Shown here: piece after piece, positions 22,660-24,588 of the stretch | Numbering within the stretch: the stretch's first letter is position 1 | Layout of the letters: each line of letters starts with the position of its first letter | Assembly: GCA_021823875.1 (NCBI GenBank) | Contig: JAKAMD010000006.1 | Location: 1 to 24,588, forward strand | Direction of reading: 5' to 3' | Origin: Pseudomonadota bacterium | Lineage (GTDB): Bacteria; Pseudomonadota; Alphaproteobacteria; Rhizobiales; Xanthobacteraceae | DNA length: 24,588 nt | The notes under the pieces: model-generated | The model's input: the letters and a program-made list of their open reading frames with translations, nothing else | What the model was told of the DNA's origin: nothing | The model's database searches: none | Made by a program: the position numbers and the translations under genes

Positions 22660-23154
22660 TCAGCGCTTCCGCTTCAACCGCACCACCACATCGACGCGGG
22701 CGATCTCGTAGCCTTCCGGCGGCGTCGGCATTTGCCCGACGATCACCTCGCTGCCCGGGATGTCCAGCAACGCGTCCTCGCCATCGAGGAAAAAGTGGTG
22801 GTGGGCGGACACGTTGGTATCGAAATAGGCCTTGTTGGAACCGTCTACCGCGATCTGGCGCAGCAGGCCCACTTCGGTGAATTGGTGCAGGGTGTTGTAG
22901 ATGGTGGCGAGCGATACCGGCACCTTGGCGCGGGTCGCCTCCTCATAGAGCATCTCGGCGGTCAGATGGCGGTCGCCTCGGCCGAACAGAATCCAGCCCA
23001 GCGCCATGCGCTGGCGGGTCGGGCGCAGGCCAACTTGGCGCAGCATGGCTTTGACGTCGTGCCAGGGGCAGCCGGTCAGCAAGTCCGAGCGGCTCACCGA
23101 CGGGGTGCTGAGGGGCTTAAAAGCCGGGAAGTCCATGGCGCGCATCTGGCTCAT
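22660..23154 (-). CDS. irr: Iron response regulator Irr (Fur family) with heme regulatory motif
   Basis: A 164-residue Fur-fold regulator. GCPWHDV (28-34) is the heme regulatory motif with Cys29, as in Bradyrhizobium Irr. LRPTRQRMALGWILF (43-57) and PVSLATIYNTLHQFTEVGLL form the DNA-binding domain, and His118-His120 (SAHHHFFL) the second heme/metal site. Family knowledge: Irr accumulates under iron limitation, represses heme and iron-using genes and activates others by binding ICE motifs. In Bradyrhizobium heme triggers its degradation through the N-terminal motif, while Rhizobium-type Irr lacks that motif. Presence of GCPWH suggests Bradyrhizobium-type control. AAGG lies 7-8 bases before the ATG. 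fabA diverges on the other side. Confidence 0.95.
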   Translation of the reverse strand: MSQMRAMDFPAFKPLSTPSVSRSDLLTGCPWHDVKAMLRQVGLRPTRQRMALGWILFGRGDRHLTAEMLYEEATRAKVPVSLATIYNTLHQFTEVGLLRQIAVDGSNKAYFDTNVSAHHHFFLDGEDALLDIPGSEVIVGQMPTPPEGYEIARVDVVVRLKRKR

Positions 23155-23218
23155 CGATATGCCTTAGACGGCCGGCCCCCAGCCGTAAAGCCGGCGCGCC
23201 AACCGTAACTTGATGCAA

Positions 23219-23246
23219 GATATACGAAAGGTCCGTCTAGATGCAA
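23219..23246 (-). promoter_or_regulatory. Weak irr promoter candidate
   Basis: On the minus strand TTGCAT (23241-23246) and TATATC (23219-23224) are 16 bases apart, each 4 of 6 to consensus, giving a leader of about 57 bases. The heptamer GATGCAA occurs twice (23212-23218, 23240-23246), and TAGACGG/CCGTCTA (23165-23171, 23233-23239) forms an inverted pair around it. I saw no clear ICE sequence in the 271-bp irr-fabA intergenic region, nor a convincing fabA promoter. Confidence 0.28.
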
Positions 23247-23425
23247 CTCCTTCGCAAGAGCGGCTTTTTCCGGACCACCGCCATTTTGTCGCCATATCGC
23301 GGAGCGCTCCGGAATTGCGCGGTAAGCTTGATCTCTTCAATCTTTGACCGGGTGCCGCTCTATGTTAGGAGTTCGGCGCACGGGAGCGCAGCCAAACAAG
23401 CCCCGTCTCCGGGGACGACAAAACG

Positions 23426-23959
23426 ATGGATGATCGGCGTCATAGCTTTGAATATGAAGATTTACTCGCTTGCGGTCGCGGCGAGCTGTTCGGCGCGGGC
23501 AATGCGCAATTGCCGCTGCCGCCGATGCTGATGTTCGACCGCATTGCGGAAATCACAGAGCAGGGCGGCGAGCACGGCAAGGGCCTGATCCGGGCGGAAC
23601 TCGACGTGAAGCCGGACCTCTGGTTCTTTCTCTGCCATTTCAAGAACGATCCGGTGATGCCGGGCTGCCTCGGTCTTGACGCCCTGTGGCAGCTGGTCGG
23701 CTTTTTCCTCGGCTGGCTGGGCGCGCCCGGCAAGGGACGCGCCCTCGGCCTGGGCGAACTCAAATTCTCCGGCATGGTGCTGCCGACCGTGAAGAAGGTG
23801 ATCTACGGCATCGACATCAAGCGGGTGATGCGCGGCAAGCTGGTGCTCGGTATCGCCGACGGCTGGCTGTCGGCGGATGGGGAGGTGATCTACCGCGCCT
23901 CCAACCTCAAGGTTGGCCTGTTCAAGCAGGGTGAAGCCTTGGCGCCGAGCGGCGCCTGA
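23426..23959 (+). CDS. fabA: 3-hydroxydecanoyl-ACP dehydratase/isomerase FabA
   Basis: A 177-residue hot-dog-fold enzyme that dehydrates 3-hydroxydecanoyl-ACP and isomerises the product to cis-3-decenoyl-ACP, the branch point to unsaturated fatty acids. The signature PDLWFFLCHFKNDPVMPGC contains the catalytic His71; Asp85 lies in LGLDALWQLVG. KGRALGLGELKFSGMVLPT and ASNLKVGLF match FabA rather than FabZ, and the length fits. A G-rich stretch (GGGGACGAC) before the ATG is a weak SD. fabB follows 95 bp downstream. Confidence 0.96.
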   Translation: MDDRRHSFEYEDLLACGRGELFGAGNAQLPLPPMLMFDRIAEITEQGGEHGKGLIRAELDVKPDLWFFLCHFKNDPVMPGCLGLDALWQLVGFFLGWLGAPGKGRALGLGELKFSGMVLPTVKKVIYGIDIKRVMRGKLVLGIADGWLSADGEVIYRASNLKVGLFKQGEALAPSGA

Positions 23960-24054
23960 GCTGCACCCGGCAGCCGGAGAATTACGCCATTGCCATAGTG
24001 GCGCGATCTGCCTATTGAGCGGCGATCGGCTGCCTGAGTAGAGGATTTAGCGAC

Positions 24055-24588
24055 ATGCGACGGGTCGTCGTCACCGGGATGGGCATCGTCTCATCGATCG
24101 GCAACAACACGCAGGAAGTGCTGGCCAGCTTGCGCGAGGCCAAGTCCGGCATCGTCAAGGCCGACAAATATGCCGAGCTTGGTTTCCGTTGCCAGGTGCA
24201 CGGCGCACCCACACTCGATCCCGCGGAAGCGGTCGACCGCCGGGCCATGCGTTTTCTCGGCGGCGGCGCGGCTTGGAACCACGTCGCCATGGAGCAGGCC
24301 ATCCGCGATGCCGGCGTCGAGGAGAAGGACGTTTCCAACGAGCGCACCGGTATCGTCATGGGCTCGGGCGGCCCGTCCACCCGCACGCTGATCGAGGCTG
24401 CCGACATCGCGCGCACCAAGGGCCCCAAGCGCATCGGTCCCTTCGCGGTGCCGAAGGCGATGTCGTCGACCGCCTCGGCGACGCTTGCCACCTGGTTCAA
24501 GATCAAGGGCGTCAACTATTCGATCTCGTCGGCCTGCGCGACCTCCAATCATTGCATCGGCAACGCGGCCGAACTGATCCAGTGGGGC
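24055..24588 (+). CDS. fabB: Beta-ketoacyl-ACP synthase I FabB (5' part, runs off the window)
   Basis: The first 178 of about 405 residues. MRRVVVTGMGIVSSIGNNTQ is the KAS start, GSGGPST and KAMSSTASATLATWFKIKG follow, and YSISSACATSNHCIGNAAEL contains the active-site Cys161. The catalytic histidines lie outside. It elongates cis-3-decenoyl-ACP made by FabA, hence the pairing. GAGGA lies about 10 bases before the ATG. In rhizobia fabI usually comes next, outside this window. Confidence 0.95.
   Translation, partial: MRRVVVTGMGIVSSIGNNTQEVLASLREAKSGIVKADKYAELGFRCQVHGAPTLDPAEAVDRRAMRFLGGGAAWNHVAMEQAIRDAGVEEKDVSNERTGIVMGSGGPSTRTLIEAADIARTKGPKRIGPFAVPKAMSSTASATLATWFKIKGVNYSISSACATSNHCIGNAAELIQWG

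Noticed and set aside
23241..23531. 96-codon plus-strand ORF upstream of and overlapping fabA
   Set aside because: No SD, no recognisable motif, and its end overlaps the fabA coding region in another frame.

Overview
The window is a GC-rich stretch of an alphaproteobacterial chromosome, most likely Hyphomicrobiales (Rhizobiales) close to the Bradyrhizobium/Xanthobacteraceae group. This rests on family-level gene content: an AddB-type helicase subunit, a DivL-type tyrosine pseudokinase, a TsaE-AmgK fusion, Irr with a heme regulatory motif next to fabA-fabB, and a ubiE-ubiB / coaBC-dut block with mutM and an enoyl-CoA hydratase beside it. It reads as mostly core chromosome with one accessory insertion. 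I found no tRNA, rRNA, CRISPR array, transposase or phage gene.

Region 1 (1-7217, minus strand): in transcription order a 17-codon leader ORF, divL, a tsaE-amgK fusion, murU and addB (3' end outside the window). This joins cell-cycle control, tRNA t6A synthesis, peptidoglycan recycling and double-strand-break repair. AmgK and MurU are consecutive steps of MurNAc salvage and sit 14 bp apart.

Region 2 (7386-9939, minus strand): coaBC, dut and an Rrf2 regulator. CoaBC carries an extra N-terminal ribbon-helix-helix (FitA-like) DNA-binding domain. Its promoter overlaps a cluster of TGCAATCA-type half-sites.

Region 3 (9940-13447): an accessory cassette between coaBC and ubiB, genes that I expect to be neighbours in related genomes. 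It holds an ArsR regulator, three AHSA1-type SRPBCC proteins and two VOC proteins on the plus strand, and a MarR regulator on the minus strand. A perfect 12-bp palindrome lies inside overlapping divergent promoters at the marR start. This is the best candidate for an undescribed small-molecule response system here; its substrate cannot be read from sequence.

Region 4 (13455-17715): ubiE and ubiB (ubiquinone synthesis, minus) diverge from mutM and an enoyl-CoA hydratase (plus). Between them lies a large inverted repeat of a dispersed palindromic family; another copy lies at 20594-20649.

Region 5 (17716-22541): a secreted peptidoglycan-binding protein with a degenerate trypsin-like domain, a MoeB/ThiF-type E1-like enzyme, a small secreted four-cysteine protein, a D-2-hydroxyacid dehydrogenase and an exported SH3-domain protein.

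Region 6 (22542-24588): irr (minus), diverging from fabA and the 5' part of fabB (plus), which make unsaturated fatty acids.
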